NCBI RefSeq assembly: GCF_000485595.1
Contig: NW_014577124.1
Coordinates: forward strand, 526,774 to 590,773
Length of the DNA stretch: 64,000 nucleotides
Reading direction: 5' to 3'
Source of the DNA: Priapulus caudatus
Lineage: Eukaryota; Priapulida; Priapulimorpha; Priapulimorphida; Priapulidae
A program made the translations under genes and the position numbers. The stretch's first letter is position 1. Each line of letters opens with the position of its first letter. The notes under the pieces are model-generated. The model saw only the letters and a program-made list of their open reading frames with translations, did not search any database and was not told the origin of the DNA. Of this stretch, positions 52,761 to 63,182 are shown piece by piece.

Positions 52761-53399
52761 GTTTTAATAGCATCATTCTTGGCATTCTTAATGCAGAACT
52801 GTCACTCGTTGGCATATATTCCCACATATAAATTCTATATCCAGATAAGAAAGTCAAAAATGTTGTCTGCAAAGAAATTATACGTTAGCTATCTCAAATA
52901 CATCCATTATTCATCCCGACTTGGCGCAATTTCATAACAGTATACCTGTCACGTATTTCATTTAATACAAATAAAATTATTATATACGATTATACGGCAG
53001 ATACCTATTGTCCAGTCGTGCCTTTCTTCATTCAAGAATGCCAATTTACGTCTATCGCTATCTGTTGCTATCATACACGCACTGGCAGGCAACATTTCTC
53101 CTTTCCTCCGAATTTGCATTTGTTGACTATCGCCTAGATCTGTTACAACAACCCAGCATCCGTCCATTGGATGGGTACGTTGCGAATACTAAATATTCTC
53201 ATTGGGGAGGATATATAGCATATACATATATATGATATAAAATTATTGTATATGTTGCTGTGACCTTCTGTGGAACAGACCTGTTGCCGCGTTCGTCATT
53301 GTATACTAGTTTGTTCGGGCGATGTGGTTATATAACTGAGGGGGACACAATATGTGACAAATGGTAGAATGCATGATTGGCTTTCCATGATTGTCACAA

Positions 53400-54160
53400 G
53401 GACGAAGGTGGCTAGACTCTGCGTTTACCTCTCCACACCCAACCGTATCCTCCTCCTACATCCCCACCATTCTGCACCTCTTCCGCACATTCTGCCTCCT
53501 CTCCTATATTCGCTAGTTCTATCGCCACTACAACCGCCTCCTCCTTATCTACTTCTTCCTCCTCAACCCCTACCTCATCCCTTCTACCCTACTTCCTAAC
53601 ACTAGATTTGCTGCTGTGCTCTGGTCATTAAGTATGTAAATTGGACATAATATTATTTCTCATACCAGATAGAAGGCATGAGCGCACATACCTCGGATTC
53701 TATCAGATAGGCTGCAATATCAGAATTTTCGTGGAGTGAGCCAGCTAGGGCTTTTTTGCTATTGATAAAGAGCGTCACTAGGACGTTTTTCATACCAGTC
53801 TATTCGGGAATATGTCCTCATTTTAAATGCATAGTTTCAAAATTATATTGAATTTCTAGTAGCTAGTGAGCAGGTGCAAACAGACAGAGTAACGAGAATT
53901 TAGGAATATCGGACACTGGTTACATCGGTTACAGCCATTACGAAATCTCATACTCTCTGCGTCTACCTCTCCACACTCATCTCTTTCCTCTTCCTATATA
54001 CCTAACCGTCTGCACCTCTTCCACGCATTCCGTCTGTCTCATTTACCATTTTCGCTGGGTGTACCACCACTATGCCCATCTCATTCTACTCATCCTCTTT
54101 CTCTTCTTCTTCCTCCTCAGCCTCCACCCTCATTCCTTCTATTCTACTTCTAATCTAAGC
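53400..54160. repeat. Pyrimidine-rich direct repeat pair
   Basis: CTCTGCGT(T/C)TACCTCTCCACAC to CCTTCTA(C/T)(C)CTACTTC occurs at 53410-53605 and 53955-54150, about 200 bp each, CT-rich, diverged. Flanking GAGCGAAAGC-type pieces relate to the CACAGG foldback family. Confidence 0.7.
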
Positions 54161-54554
54161 TAAGAGCTCTTTATTCTTGTTGTTTGTGCGTGACGCGTTC
54201 GTCCGATGTTGCAGATGAGCATCTGAACGGCATTCACAGGACAGGGCCGTTGTCAGGGATTGACTAATATTGAAGCCCAGTCACGAGGGCGCGAAGCGCC
54301 GTAAAGGGGGAAAGAGTGCGTGTGAGGGGGTTTCCCCCTCCCCCTGGTGGGGATCCGGGGGGCCTCCGCAAACATGTTTGAAATGCTACATGGAAAAGGA
54401 TGTACGCTGGCAAGTTTTAAAATGAAATTTTAACATTTGAAACACAGTAAAAAGTACATTGCAACTGTTTAATTCCACAATTTAAAAAAAGAAGAGAGGG
54501 AAATGATATTGAAGCCCGAGTTTCCGGGCCTCCGCCTGGCGACGTGCCTGCAGG

Positions 54555-54669
54555 AAATTATTCCCAATAATAAGCGAAAGCGAGTAGGGAAACATTAAGA
54601 CTTAGGTAGTAAATACATTTCGTGTTTATTTACCATCATTTTACTATTGATATGTGCCAAGTGCCTGTG
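54555..54669 (-). mobile_element. CACAGG foldback family, single arm relic
   Basis: GGAAATTATTCCCAATAATA ... ACATTTCGTGTTTATTTACC ... GCCAAGTGCCTGTG. This is the right arm only, matching the arm ends of 17375-18508 and 49716. Confidence 0.8.
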
Positions 54670-54734
54670 ATCTTCATGATAACCACGCACAGTGTAAACC
54701 GTATATAAATACGAGATCGCCTAGCTACGGCGGC

Positions 54735-54945
54735 CTGGCAGGACAGATGTAACGTCACGCGCGAGTATAATCACACACAGCATTTGTTACCGGAGCGCGG
54801 TTCTTTCGCATATGTTATCCTATGTAGCAACATTACAGCGTGATGATTCTGACAGATTATTTGAAACAATAGAAGAATATGAATATATCTCTGATAAATT
54901 CAAGTGTGACTAGGTTATTTTGACATTTAAAAGCTCGACACAATT
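54735..54945 (+). repeat. GGCCTGGCAGGACAGAT repeat, copy 1, with a degraded reading frame
   Basis: Matches 62885-63045. The frame YVATLQRDDSDRLFETIEEY then EYISDKFKCD and a stop parallels YLATLLRNNSDILFELLEEY in the other copy. Product unrecognised; likely the remains of a transposon ORF. Confidence 0.55.
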
Positions 54946-55639
54946 CCTATCTAACTCCTTTGATGAGATATTGCGCATGCGCTAACACACTAACGTAGCC
55001 AGATTGTGTAGTGTTTGGTATATGCACCGGTAGCTACATGCAAGATCTATTGAAGGAATGTCGTCCTATAATTCTGTGCTAGGATAACTCCTCTTTATTT
55101 TAAATGCAGAATATTTGCAAAATATTGTTCTTCTCTGAAGATAATGCGCATGTGTGAGCACCGTTTCAGGGCCGTACAGTACGGACTGAAGAAAACTGCA
55201 TAATATTGCTTGCTGAGGGAGAGAGGAGTGTGAGACTGAGGAAAGGCGGCAGGGAAGATAGCTGAGGGGCGGAGGAAAAAGAAGGAGGCTGAGCGAGGGA
55301 CAAGGGGGCAAGGGGAAGGACGGGAGGGATGAAGTAGTAGGTTTGCACCCTACAGACCAGGGCGCTCTCCTAATTATAAACACAGGTCTACTGATAAGAA
55401 TTTATTACATAAATCTATGCTTGTATGCCCATTAACCATATTAAATTCATATTCATCACAAAATATTACTGCTCTGGTGAGATATTGCGCATATGCGATA
55501 ACACACTAGCGTAGCCAGATTGTGTGCTCACCGGCACATGCACCGGAGACCTTACATACAAGCATTTTAAATGCATCACTTTTGTAAAGTATTATTCTTT
55601 TCGAGAGAGTTATTCAATTTCTTGTTATTCTTATACTTC

Positions 55640-55856
55640 TCTTTATCCTTGTTGTTTGTGCACAATTAACGTAGGCCTACGGCGTGCGTGTGGGCGGGCG
55701 GCCTATAGGCCTACTTGTGTGTTGCAGATGAGCATTTAAACGGCATTTATAGGAAATTATCGGCAATAATAGGCGAAAGAGAGTAGAGAAGCATTAAGAA
55801 TTTGGAATTAAGTGAATACATTTCGTGTTTATTTGCTATCATTTTACTATTGGAAG
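55640..55856 (-). mobile_element. CACAGG foldback family, arm relic
   Basis: TTGTTTGTGCACAATTAACG, TGTTGCAGATGAGCATTTAA, AATTATCGGCAATAATAGGC and CATTTCGTGTTTATTTGC occur in the order seen at 50285-50545 and 54555-54669. The terminal CCTGTG is missing. Confidence 0.7.
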
Positions 55857-55987
55857 CAGGCGCGCAAATCCATTTTTAAATGTGGGGGGGGGACACCAGT
55901 AGCGAGCACGCTAAATTTTTTGAAATTAGACCCCCTCAGATGCGTTTTCTGCGCGTTTTCTGCGCGTCTTCCCCCTGGACCCCCCTG

Positions 55988-56193
55988 CAGGGGCGTGTAC
56001 AGGATTTGTACCAGGGGGGGGGGGTCTAGCCGTAACCCAAACTTGCGAGCACGCTAAGGGGGGTCTGGGGCCCTCCCCCATAAATTTCTGGAAATTAGAC
56101 CCCCTTAGATGCGTTTTCTGCGCGAGCAGGGGGGGGGTCCGGACCCCCTGGACCCCCCCTCCTGTACATGCCCTTGCCCTGTACACGCCCCTG
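55988..56193. mobile_element. CAGGGGCGTGTACAGG inverted-repeat element, 206 bp
   Basis: CAGGGGCGTGTACAGG at the left mirrors CCTGTACACGCCCCTG at the right (16 bp, perfect). The interior GCGAGCACGCTAA...GATGCGTTTTCTGCGCG is a duplicate of the left flank (55895-55955). hAT-like ends. No clear target duplication. Confidence 0.85.
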
Positions 56194-56418
56194 CAGACAC
56201 ACACACACACACATGCATTTGGTTTGTGATAAGATTACGAAAAGGGTGTCCACATGCAGTCATAAAATCAAGAAAACAAAAAGCAGAAAACCAATCATTT
56301 GGTGTTGAGGCTGATCACAAAATAAATACCATATAGTTAAAATATATTATATTTATTTAAAACATTATTTTATTTAAAGAGTGCCATTACGGGAACGAAT
56401 GTCGTTACTGTCACTTAC

Positions 56419-57330
56419 CTGTCAACACGCCAAAGGTCAAAGTTAACACAATCAGGTCGTTACCGACGTAGCTGAGGCACATTCCACATGTGGCGAGCGC
56501 TCCTCCCGCCATGATCACAAGACGATAGCTATACTTCTCACACAGTCGGCTGAACACAGGACCTGATCGCAAAGGTTGGTAACCGTTGTACAGTGAGAAG
56601 TGTGTAACTCGCGTTATGTGGAAACGTATGCAAAAAGTGCCATTTAATGAAATATTTATCGAGGTTAAATGTATGCTTGTCATACCTACATATTGGGTAA
56701 TTGGAAAATATATGTGCTTAAGAATGATAGATTGTGCAATTTGCAAAACTAGCCAGGAAGATCATACATTTTACTATTCAGCAAGGACCACCGCCTATTA
56801 AACCGCAAAGGCTTTTGTACATGTCAGAGGAAAAAAATAGAGATGCAATATTCACGGGTTCGTATACTTACATGTTCGTAGTGGCATAAAGATATCTCAC
56901 CTGAGATTAATGTTATTCCATATTGTAGCGATCCTACAAGGACAATCGAACTTTTCTTCTCCCTAAACACCAATACAAATTCTACGAAGAGCACCGGGAA
57001 ACAGGATGCTGCAACGCTCATAACAAACGCATTGGTGCAGGAGCCAACTAGCACCATCCAGGCCCAGCCGTGATCGGTGTACGAGAGACCGTCACCCTTC
57101 CTGCTTCGTATGTTCCCGATAGCTTCCGTGCTTGTTGTTTTCTCTTGCTTGACGCTTGTGGTCGCGTTCCCCTGATGGGTAGCAGACCAGCATTCTCCTG
57201 TCGTGGTGTTCGCGGCTCTAATGCTGACAGGCATCACCCTCGTCCCACCATTCTCATCCACGCTTCCTAGCTCATTCTTACGGCATCCGCTTGCATAGTT
57301 CTTGCTATATATGATATATTTCTCTCTCAT
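56419..57330 (-). CDS. SLC16 monocarboxylate-transporter-like gene, 5' two exons
   Basis: Exon 57330-56901 starts at an ATG. It has a polar cytoplasmic N-terminus of about 85 residues, then TDHGWAWMVLVGSC, the SLC16 signature ([D/E]G[G/S][W/F][G/A]W) at the start of TM1, and a second helix ending SLQYGITLIS. Exon 56562-56419 continues in phase with GPVFSRLCEKYSYRLVIMAG, GALATCGMCLSYV and DLIVLTLTFGVLTG (TM3-TM4), then donor GTAAGT at 56418. SLC16 proteins are 12-helix plasma-membrane carriers of about 450-550 residues, so only a third is present. The remaining exons were not found in the 6.8 kb before the UROD gene on the same strand. Confidence 0.82.
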
Positions 57331-57908
57331 TGCTTATAAATATGCAAAACAAATCTGCACTTCTATGTATCCTGTAGGTTTTGCGCCAGTGGAATACAAA
57401 CCTGAGAGTAAATGCGGCGTGTGCACGGGACTATATGCGTACGTGACCTAGACTAATCGAAGTATATTCGAGCTTTAGTGTTATATAGTCAGAATTCTAG
57501 CCGAATGATCGATGGGTCAAGCTTGTGGGCCAGGGCCGTAGGCTGAGCAAATCCCTAGGAGGACGATCGATCGATCGTGTACATCAAAAGCCGCCGCGTC
57601 ACGCGTGACCTTGAGGCTCGTTTTATGAAGTAGCCGGCCCAGGCTCTGCGACTGTTTCACGGGGTTTCACGTGGTAGGAAACGTAGGTACGAACTGTTTC
57701 ACTTCTCGCCAACGAAGTTCTGTTTATAATACATATATACATTACCATAAAAGGGGGTGTCGCGAGCTGCCTTTTTCGGTGACATTTGAAAACTATAAAA
57801 AAATTAATGTCGCGCGATCGTAGGGACTGTCGTAAGAAAAGTTAGAGAACGGGATGATCGGGAATCTGAAACGATAATTTTCTTATCAAATCGTCACCTC
57901 AGTTCCAC

Positions 57909-58085
57909 TTTGTCCTAACTTACCTAAGTGGCAGTAAGTGACATGGTGGTACGAAATTACTACGAATTTACGAAACGTCTGTAGTTGTACTATATTCATC
58001 CGAACTTCGGATGAATATAGTATGGCCGTTTCGTACCACCATGTCACTTAGAACTTAGAACTTGGAAGGCAGGAGTTAGGACAAA
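57909..58085. mobile_element. Foldback element with 33-bp central palindrome
   Basis: TTTGTCCTAACTTACCTAAG ... GTGACATGGTGGTACGAAA pairs with TTTCGTACCACCATGTCAC ... GAGTTAGGACAAA. The centre ACTATATTCATCCGAA with TTCGGATGAATATAGT is itself a perfect palindrome. 177 bp, non-coding. Confidence 0.88.
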
Positions 58086-58190
58086 TTGTCATGTACATTT
58101 GTGATCATGTACATGATGTGCTGATTGTTGAACCACGATGCGAAAATAAATATCTTGTGTTCTCTTGTTTATTTCTTATTTGTTATACGT

Positions 58191-58870
58191 TTAATGCCCT
58201 CCCTCCTTGTAGAATCTTCCATGCAAAGGCTTGTTCTTCAATACCTCGATCTTCTCTGCTTCTATATTGGTCTTCAGTCTCTGCTTTGTTGAGAATTGGC
58301 TGGTGGGCTGAGGAGACAAGTATTTGGCGTTGATTTCTTTAGCCTCGCGTAAGAGAGCGTGCTTTGATATTCTAGACTGATGGATTTTGATAAGCTTTGT
58401 AAATTTGCCTTCCTTAAGCTCGATGTAGTCACCTAGACCTACAATGGCAGTGTTGTACACAGACATCAGTTCAATGAGACCACGACCACCATTTTGCTTC
58501 TTGATGTACAGTCGCTCTACATCTGCTTTTGGGTGATGGAGACCGTGTATGGTTAGTAGCTTTCTTGTCTTGCGATCCATCCTTTCGATATCTGATCGCA
58601 ACCAGTTGATCACCCCGAAGCTGTACACGGGGACTGGGAGTGCCAGGCTATTGATCGCTGTTATCTTGTTTTTTTGAGCAGAGCTCAGACTTGAGAACTA
58701 GGCGAACTCGGCGATAGTACTCCTTAGCAATGTTCTCCTTCATCTTTGCATGCTGAATACCATAACTTTCGTCTACACCAAGATATTTGTAGGTGTCCTC
58801 GTGGTTTAGACTTTGTAGGGCTGTCTTGTCATCAAGCTCGATATTTCGACTTTTTACTAGCTTACCACCT
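58191..58870 (-). pseudogene. Non-LTR retrotransposon (LINE) reverse-transcriptase C-terminal fragment
   Basis: The minus frame reads KGGKLVKSRNIELDDKTALQ, LNHEDTYKYLGVDES, KENIAKEYYRRVRLVLKSEL, then after one frameshift ALPVPVYSFGVINW, DIERMDRKTRKLLTIHGLHH, PKADVERLYIKKQNGGRGLI, and ends LKNKPLHGRFYKEGG and a stop. This is the thumb/connection region of R2/CR1-like LINE reverse transcriptases common in marine invertebrates. The frameshift lies in an A7 run (58668-58674; T7 on +). It is truncated at both ends: no catalytic motif, endonuclease or zinc finger remains. Confidence 0.85.
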
Positions 58871-58894
58871 TTTTAAATAAATATTATAAAAATT

Positions 58895-58935
58895 ATTATT
58901 ATTATTATTATTATTCTTATTATTATTAAGGAGAG
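58895..58935. repeat. (ATT)n microsatellite
   Basis: Twelve or so ATT units followed by a GAGA-rich block. Confidence 0.95.
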
Positions 58936-59029
58936 GGCTCTGGACCCGGACCGATGGATAAAACCCGAGAGCGAGAGAGAGAGGGGGGAAGAGGGAAGGA
59001 GGGAGAGAGAGGAGGGGACTTCATTACAC

Positions 59030-59603
59030 ACCGGTCCGGATTCATTATTGGCCAGTCCCGGATCCATTCCTGTATCATCCGGACCCATGCTGTATCAGTC
59101 GCGGACTCATTCTACACCAGGTCCCGGCTCATTTGCCTGTATCAGTCCGGATCCATGCTTTAAACATCTGGACCGGGCATTCTACACCAGTCCGGACCAT
59201 CAGTTTCTGCATCAGTCCGGACGCCATGCTGTATCAGCACGACGACCCATCTACATCACAGTCCCGGAACCCATTCTCTAATCAGTCCCGAACTAGTGTG
59301 TGCGTCGATGCCGANNNNNNNNNNNNNNNNNNNNNNNNNNNNNNNNNNNNNNNNNNNNNNNNNNNNNNNNNNNNNNNNNNNNNNNNNNNNNNNNNNNNNN
59401 NNNNNNNNNNNNNNNNNNNNNNNNNNNNNNNNNNNNNNNNNNCATTCTACACCAGTCCGGGCTCATTGTGTATCAGTCCGGATCCATGCTTTACCAGTCT
59501 GGACCCATTCGAGGATAGTCCGGACTCATTCTGCATCAGTCCGGACCCATGCTGTATCAGCACGACGACCCATTCTACATCAGTCCGGACCCATTCTCTA
59601 TCA
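59030..59603. repeat. CAGTCCGGACCCATTCTRTAT satellite, left block
   Basis: Units of about 20-23 bp built on CATTCTACACCAGTCCGGA and CATGCTGTATCAGTCCGGA, with frequent single-base indels. A 128-N gap lies inside. The same units resume at 61175 after a transposon insertion. Confidence 0.9.
59315..59442. other. Assembly gap (128 N)
   Basis: Undetermined bases within the satellite. Frames drawn across it are meaningless. Confidence 1.
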
Positions 59604-59611
59604 GTCCGAAC

Positions 59612-60398
59612 TAGTGCTGTGCGTCGGATCCGATAATCCGAATCCGATCCGATCGAATCCGATCGGCCATTCGGATCGATTACAATTGGGTTAGAAGAAT
59701 CGGATTCGGATTCGATTCGGATTCGGATTTCAAAATTTCGTCGGATTCGATCGGAGGTCGGATGTTCAAAAAAATGCTGTCGGATTCGATTCCGGATGCC
59801 GGGATCGGGAAGAAGTGTGCGGGTTTGTGTTGTGTGTGTGACAAGAGACGAGAGAGTAGAGAGACCAGAGAGGGCAGTGTGTATGTTCAGAGAGAGAGAG
59901 AGAGAGGTGTGCTGTGTGTGTTGCTGTGTTGACAGAGAGAGAAGAGGGTTGCGCTGTTGTGTGTGTGTGTGACAGAGAGAGACGGGAAGGACAGAGAACG
60001 AGAGAGGGAGGTGTATGTGTCAGAGATGAGAGAAGAAAAGAGAGAGGTGTGGTGCTGTGCGCGCTGCCGCTGGTGTGTGTGTGTTATGAGAGAAGAGAGA
60101 GAGAGAGAACTGAGAGGGAGTGTGTATGAGTCTGAAGAGAGAGAGGTCGCGCGCGCGCGCGCGCGCGAACGACGTCGTGTTTGTGTGTGTGTGTTGTGTC
60201 GTGTTGTGAGAGAGAGAGCGAGAGAAAGAGGAGACGTGCTTGTGTGTTTGTGTTGTGTGTGTGGAACACAGAGAGAGAGAGAGAGAGCAAGAGAGGAGAG
60301 AGAAGAGAGAGAGAGGAGAGAGAGCCGCGAGGAACAGAGAGGTGTGCTGCGCGTCGTGGTGTGTGCGTGTGTGTGTGTGTGCGTGTGTCGTGTGAGAG

Positions 60399-60429
<31 letters not shown>

Positions 60430-60630
60430 CAGGAGAGAAGAGACGAGAGAAGAGAGAGAGGAAGAGAGAGAGGTGTGCGCGTCGTGTATCGGTGTGCAGT
60501 GTGTGGAAGAGAGAGAATGCGGTGCGGTGTTTGTGTTGCTGGTGGCTGTGCGCCGCGCCGGCGCGCGCGCGTGCTGTGTGTGTGTGTGTCGTGTGGTGTG
60601 TGCGGTTGTTGTTTGTGTGTGTGTGCGTGT

Positions 60631-60666
<36 letters not shown>

Positions 60667-61166
60667 TATGAGAGAGACGAGAGAGAGAGAGAGAGAGGTA
60701 TGTGCGTGTTTGGGTTGTGTGTGCTGACAGGAGAGAGAACCAGAGGGATGCAAGGCAACTCAGCGTCATAAGCCGTTGACAACGTTGCATGGATTATCCG
60801 TTCCAGATCTCCCGATCACCGTTCTCTAACCTTTTCTTACGTCATCACAGATCCCCTTACACCCCATCCCTATCTCAACAACCCAAAGTTGATGTTGAAA
60901 CAAGGAGTTATAACACGAATTGTACACAATGCGTCAGCACTATTTACAATTTCTATGTCCCCGGATTCGGGCCGGATTTCGGATCGGATTTCGGATCGGA
61001 TTTAGCGACTACACATCGGATTCGGATCGGATTCGATTCAAAAATTCGCCATCGATTCGGATTCGGATGGGATTCAAAATAGGCCATCGATTCGGATTCG
61101 GATTCGGATTTTCAAAATGCTGTCGGACGGAATTTTTGGTCATGTCGATCCGACGCACAGGCACTA
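59612..61166. mobile_element. hAT-like element, 1555 bp, with perfect 8-bp target duplication
   Basis: The left end TAGTGCTGTGCGTCGGATC and the right end GATCCGACGCACAGGCACTA are inverted repeats. GTCCGAAC flanks both ends (59604-59611 and 61167-61174). TAGTG fits the hAT end consensus (C/T)A(A/G)NG. Sub-terminal DNA on both sides is CGGATT-rich. The middle (59810-60740) is GAGA/GTGT low complexity, so no transposase is encoded: a non-autonomous element carrying simple sequence. Confidence 0.88.
59810..60740. repeat. Mixed (GA)n/(GT)n low-complexity core
   Basis: Irregular blocks of about 60-70 bp alternate GTGTGTGTGTG and GAGAGAGAGAG. All long frames on either strand here (up to 288 codons) reflect composition. 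Confidence 0.92.
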
Positions 61167-61174
61167 GTCCGAAC

Positions 61175-61760
61175 CCTTTACTCACCAGTCCGGACTCGCA
61201 TTATGTACCAGTCCGGCACATTTATATCAATCCGGCCACCCATTCTAACACCGTGGCCGGACTCATTCTGTTATCAGTCCGCCAATTCTATACCTGTCCG
61301 AGGACTTCATTATGTACAGTCCGGAACGCCATTCTGTATCAGTCCGGATGACATTATATATTCAGCCGTTATTATTTTCAATTATATATTAAGGAGGGGC
61401 TTCGCGGACCGCGGACCGAATGGATAAAAACCCGGACCGCGGACCACGAGGCTCAGAGGCCGGGTCCAGTCGCGGGTTGTTATGGCTAGAGTTTTCCTGT
61501 GCGCCGGACCGCATTCTTACACTCAGTCCGGACAGCTCATTATTTACCAGTCAGGACTCATTTTGCTGCATCAGTCCGGAGCCATGCTGTATCAGAAGCA
61601 CGTGACAGCGCATTTCAGTCCGGGAACGCCATGCGCTGTAGATCAGTCCGGACCCATGCTGTATCAGTCCGGGACCCAAATTCAACTTCCAGTCCCGTGA
61701 CTCAATTATGTACCCAGTCCGAACCGCATCTGCATCAGTCCGGTCCCAACGTGCGTGGCG
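61175..61760. repeat. CAGTCCGGACCCATTCTRTAT satellite, right block
   Basis: Continuation of the satellite at 59030-59603. An internal landmark (GGCTTCGCGGACCG then GGATAAAAACCCGGACC at 61398-61440) matches 58933-58970, implying a higher-order unit of the satellite. Confidence 0.88.
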
Positions 61761-62685
61761 TGGTGTGTGTGTGTGTGTGTGTGTGTGGTTGTGTGGTGTG
61801 TGTGTGGTGGTGTTGTGTGTGTGTATGTGCGTGTGTGTGTGTGGTGTGCGTGTGTGTGTGTGTGTTGTGTCGTGTGTGTGTGTGTGTGTGTGTGTGTGTA
61901 GTGTGTGTGTGTGGTGTGTGATGCGTTGTTGGCAGTACGTGGCTGCGTTGTGGCGCGCGCGTGTGTGTGTCTGTGTCCGGTACGTGCGTTCGCAGGCGTA
62001 CGTACGATAAGTAAGGCGAGTGCGTGTGTGTGTGTAGTGTGTGATGCGCGCGTGCGTGGCGTCCACGTGCGGGATTATGCGTTTTTGCGTGGTTTGTGTC
62101 GGTGCTATGCGGGGGGGGGGGGCGTTGGCGCGCGTAGTATGTGTGGTGTATCTGTGCGCGCGTGTGCGTTTGTTTTGCGTGTTGTGTGTGTGTGTTGTGT
62201 GAGTGTGTGTGTGTGTGTGATGTGTGTGTGTCGCGCTGCGCGCGCGTGTTTGTGTGTGTGTGTGTGCGTGTGGTGTGTGTGTCTGTGTTTGTGGCGTGTA
62301 CGTGCGTGTGTGTGTGTGTGTGCTGTGTGTTTCGTGCGGTTGGCGCGTGCGTGCGTGCGTGCTTAGTCGCCCGGTGACCGTGTGCGCACGTCGGTGTGTG
62401 TGTGCGTGTGTCTGTGGTGGCGCGCATGTGTTTTATGCATCGTGCGTGTGCATGCTGTTGTTGTGTTGTGTATGTGCGTGCGTGCTCGCATGCGCACTGT
62501 TGCGTTTTTTGGTGGTTGTGTGTGCCGTGTGTTTCTGGTGCCTGGCGTGCGTGTGGTGTCGCCCGTCGGTGTGTGTGCGCGCGTGCGTGTGTGCGGCGCG
62601 TGCGTTCTGTGTGCGTGTGTGTGCTGTGTGGTTTTCTTGTGTTGTGTTGTGTGTCGTGTTGTGTGTGGTGTGGTGTGTGTGTGTG

Positions 62686-62766
<81 letters not shown>
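61760..62766. repeat. (GT)n/(GTGC)n simple-sequence block
   Basis: A kilobase of GT-rich DNA ending in an uninterrupted (GT)n of about 37 units at 62692-62766. Interruptions and indels are frequent. Frames of up to 439 codons on the minus strand are artefacts. Confidence 0.95.
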
Positions 62767-62769
<3 letters not shown>

Positions 62770-62770
<1 letters not shown>

Positions 62771-62875
62771 CCGGGTCCGAGTTTTATGCAGGTTTTCCGG
62801 GTTCTGGTCCGGGGTCCGGGTCTGGGTTTTATGCAGGTTTTCCGGGTCCGGGTCCGGGTCCGGGTCCGGGTTTTA
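62770..62875. repeat. (GGTCCG)n with TTTTATGCAGGTTTTCC duplication
   Basis: TTTTATGCAGGTTTTCCGGG occurs twice, separated by GGTCCGGGT-type hexamers. Confidence 0.9.
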
Positions 62876-62884
62876 TTCACACCC

Positions 62885-63045
62885 GCCTGTGGGTACGTCG
62901 GCCTGGCAGGACAGATATCTAGCAACATTACTGCGTAATAATTCTGACATATTATTTGAACTACTAGAAGAATATAAAAAATATCTAAGATATATTGAAG
63001 TGTTACTGGGTTATTTTGACATTTAAAAGCACGACACAAGTAGGT
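62885..63045 (+). repeat. GGCCTGGCAGGACAGAT repeat, copy 2, with an open frame
   Basis: Second copy of 54735-54945, with frame YLATLLRNNSDILFELLEEY then KKYLRYIEVLLGYFDI and a stop. Product unrecognised. It is open for only about 38 codons. Confidence 0.55.
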
Positions 63046-63092
63046 TCGAGTCATTTCGGTATTTGGGAGGGTCCAGGATAGGTAACGTTTCC

Positions 63093-63182
63093 TTAGACTG
63101 GTCCACGCTCGACAGTTCCACTCGCGTTACACTGACTCGTCAGTGTAACGCGAGTGGAACTGTCGAGCGCGGACCAGTCTAA
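63093..63182. repeat. 90-bp near-perfect palindrome
   Basis: TTAGACTGGTCCACGCTCGA ... GCGTTACACTGAC, a TC spacer, then the inverse GTCAGTGTAACGCGAGTGGA ... GGACCAGTCTAA, with one mismatch (CACGCTC / GAGCGCG). Both sides continue into CGTTT, so the ends may be a few bases wider. Confidence 0.95.

Noticed and set aside
59887-60790. Frames of 232-288 codons on both strands
   Set aside because: GA/GT low complexity inside a hAT-like element. Frames overlap on both strands and all look alike.
59030-61760. Regular spaced CAGTCCGG units considered as a CRISPR-like array
   Set aside because: Units are contiguous satellite with no unique spacers, in an animal genome.
61735-63054. 439-codon minus-strand frame (Thr/His-rich)
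   Set aside because: Translation of (CA)n and satellite DNA.
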